Shown here: piece after piece, positions 57,236 through 57,496 of the stretch
Position numbering within the stretch: position 1 is the first letter of the stretch
Layout: every line of letters begins with the position of its first letter
Assembly: GCA_041608535.1 (NCBI GenBank)
Contig: JBFISM010000005.1
Coordinates: 1 to 57,496 of the forward strand
Direction of reading: 5' to 3'
Source of the DNA: JBFISM01 sp041608535
GTDB taxonomy: Bacteria; Actinomycetota; Acidimicrobiia; Spongiisociales; UBA5794
Length of the DNA: 57,496 nt
Position numbers and translations under genes: made by a program
The notes under the pieces: generated by a model
The model's database searches: none
Told to the model about the DNA's origin: nothing
What the model saw: the letters and a program-made list of their open reading frames with translations, nothing else

Positions 57236-57496
57236 GACCTACGGCCGACGAAGAGCACATCGATGGCAGTGGCCGGGCCCTCATCTCGCTCGACGATGCG
57301 CTCCACCGCCTCCGACCGGACAACGTCGAGACCGGCGAAGTCCTCTTCGAGCTGACTCTCGGTGAACAGGACGGCCGGAAGCTGCGGCCCGCCGACACCG
57401 TGCTCCAAATTGTCGAGGTGGTGTGCCACGACGAACACATGACCGCCCGGGGCCAGCACGGCACGGGCGAGCCCGTGGACGATGCGCCGGTGCTCC
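57232..57496 (-). CDS. SAM-dependent methyltransferase, C-terminal part (cut by the window)
   Basis: The last 87 residues of a gene continuing beyond the right edge. It reads HRRIVHGLARAVLAPGGHVF then VVAHHLDNLEHGVGG and ends ATAIDVLFVGRRS. The LxPGGxxxVxxHH pattern is the strand-5 region of class I methyltransferases, as in TehB-like or DUF-type enzymes. The SAM-binding N-terminal part is not in the window. Its stop overlaps the sodX/SRPBCC stop tail-to-tail by 2 nt. The substrate cannot be inferred. Confidence 0.6.
   Translation of the reverse strand, partial: EHRRIVHGLARAVLAPGGHVFVVAHHLDNLEHGVGGPQLPAVLFTESQLEEDFAGLDVVRSEAVERIVERDEGPATAIDVLFVGRRS

Noticed and set aside
1..57496. tRNA, rRNA, CRISPR arrays, insertion sequences, prophage genes
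   Set aside because: No TTCGA-type tRNA arms in a cloverleaf context, no spaced direct repeats of CRISPR form, and no transposase, integrase or phage protein were recognised.

Overview
The window is 57.5 kb of gene-dense, clearly high-GC bacterial chromosome. It looks actinobacterial, perhaps Acidimicrobiia-like. The reasons are the ppk-mutT1 pair, a PGPGW-type small membrane protein, a MurA with aspartate at the fosfomycin-target position, GatCAB, nickel superoxide dismutase (SOD), many GTG/TTG starts, and many -10 boxes lying 6-7 nt before the start codon (leaderless transcription). I found no tRNA, rRNA, CRISPR, insertion sequence or phage gene.

Layout. 0-3.1 kb: two coupled exported lipoproteins. 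3.1-9.7 kb (minus): gltX, an FAH-family enzyme, an unknown gene, ilvE, an S9 peptidase and a secreted propeller-like protein. 9.8-14.4 kb: pgpA, serA and a tungstate-type ABC importer. 14.5-17.7 kb (plus): a DUF983 protein and PEP carboxylase. 17.7-24.7 kb (minus): a HAD phosphatase, gatC-gatA-gatB and dapC-dapD-dapE. 25.4-30.6 kb (minus): cysteine desulfurase, mnmA, a membrane protein and ligA, preceded by a structured leader or small RNA. 31-33.7 kb: an SRPBCC protein, an enoyl-CoA hydratase, meaB and an Nfu-type scaffold. 33.8-37.0 kb (minus): a lipoprotein, murA and a SpoIID-like protein. 37.1-42.7 kb: ppk, mutT1, an alpha/beta hydrolase, pgl, a lipoprotein and a membrane protein. 42.8-49.8 kb (plus): an ABC-F ATPase, a PGPGW protein, two translationally coupled ABC-2 exporters and murJ, closed by a strong bidirectional terminator.

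The most interesting part is 49.8-57.2 kb. A bacterial microcompartment (BMC) operon runs on the minus strand: winged-helix regulator, RpiB-like isomerase, deoxyribose-phosphate aldolase, BMC-T (double-stacking type), BMC-H, BMC-P, acylating aldehyde dehydrogenase, BMC-T (single type), BMC-P, BMC-P. All three enzymes carry N-terminal amphipathic helices typical of encapsulation peptides. This fits the sugar-phosphate-utilising (SPU) class: deoxyribose-5-phosphate would give glyceraldehyde-3-phosphate plus acetaldehyde, and the acetaldehyde would be oxidised to acetyl-CoA inside the shell. No phosphotransacylase or alcohol dehydrogenase is encoded with it here.

The operon is bracketed by a nickel-SOD system. 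sodN (with a Pro-to-Tyr change in the nickel hook) follows the last shell gene, and the sodX maturation protease is divergent from the operon's first gene and in frame with an SRPBCC domain. Other unusual points are an RpiB-like enzyme whose catalytic Cys position is Asp, a Cys-rich insert between the targeting helix and the barrel of DeoC, and a leaderless promoter for the BMC regulator.
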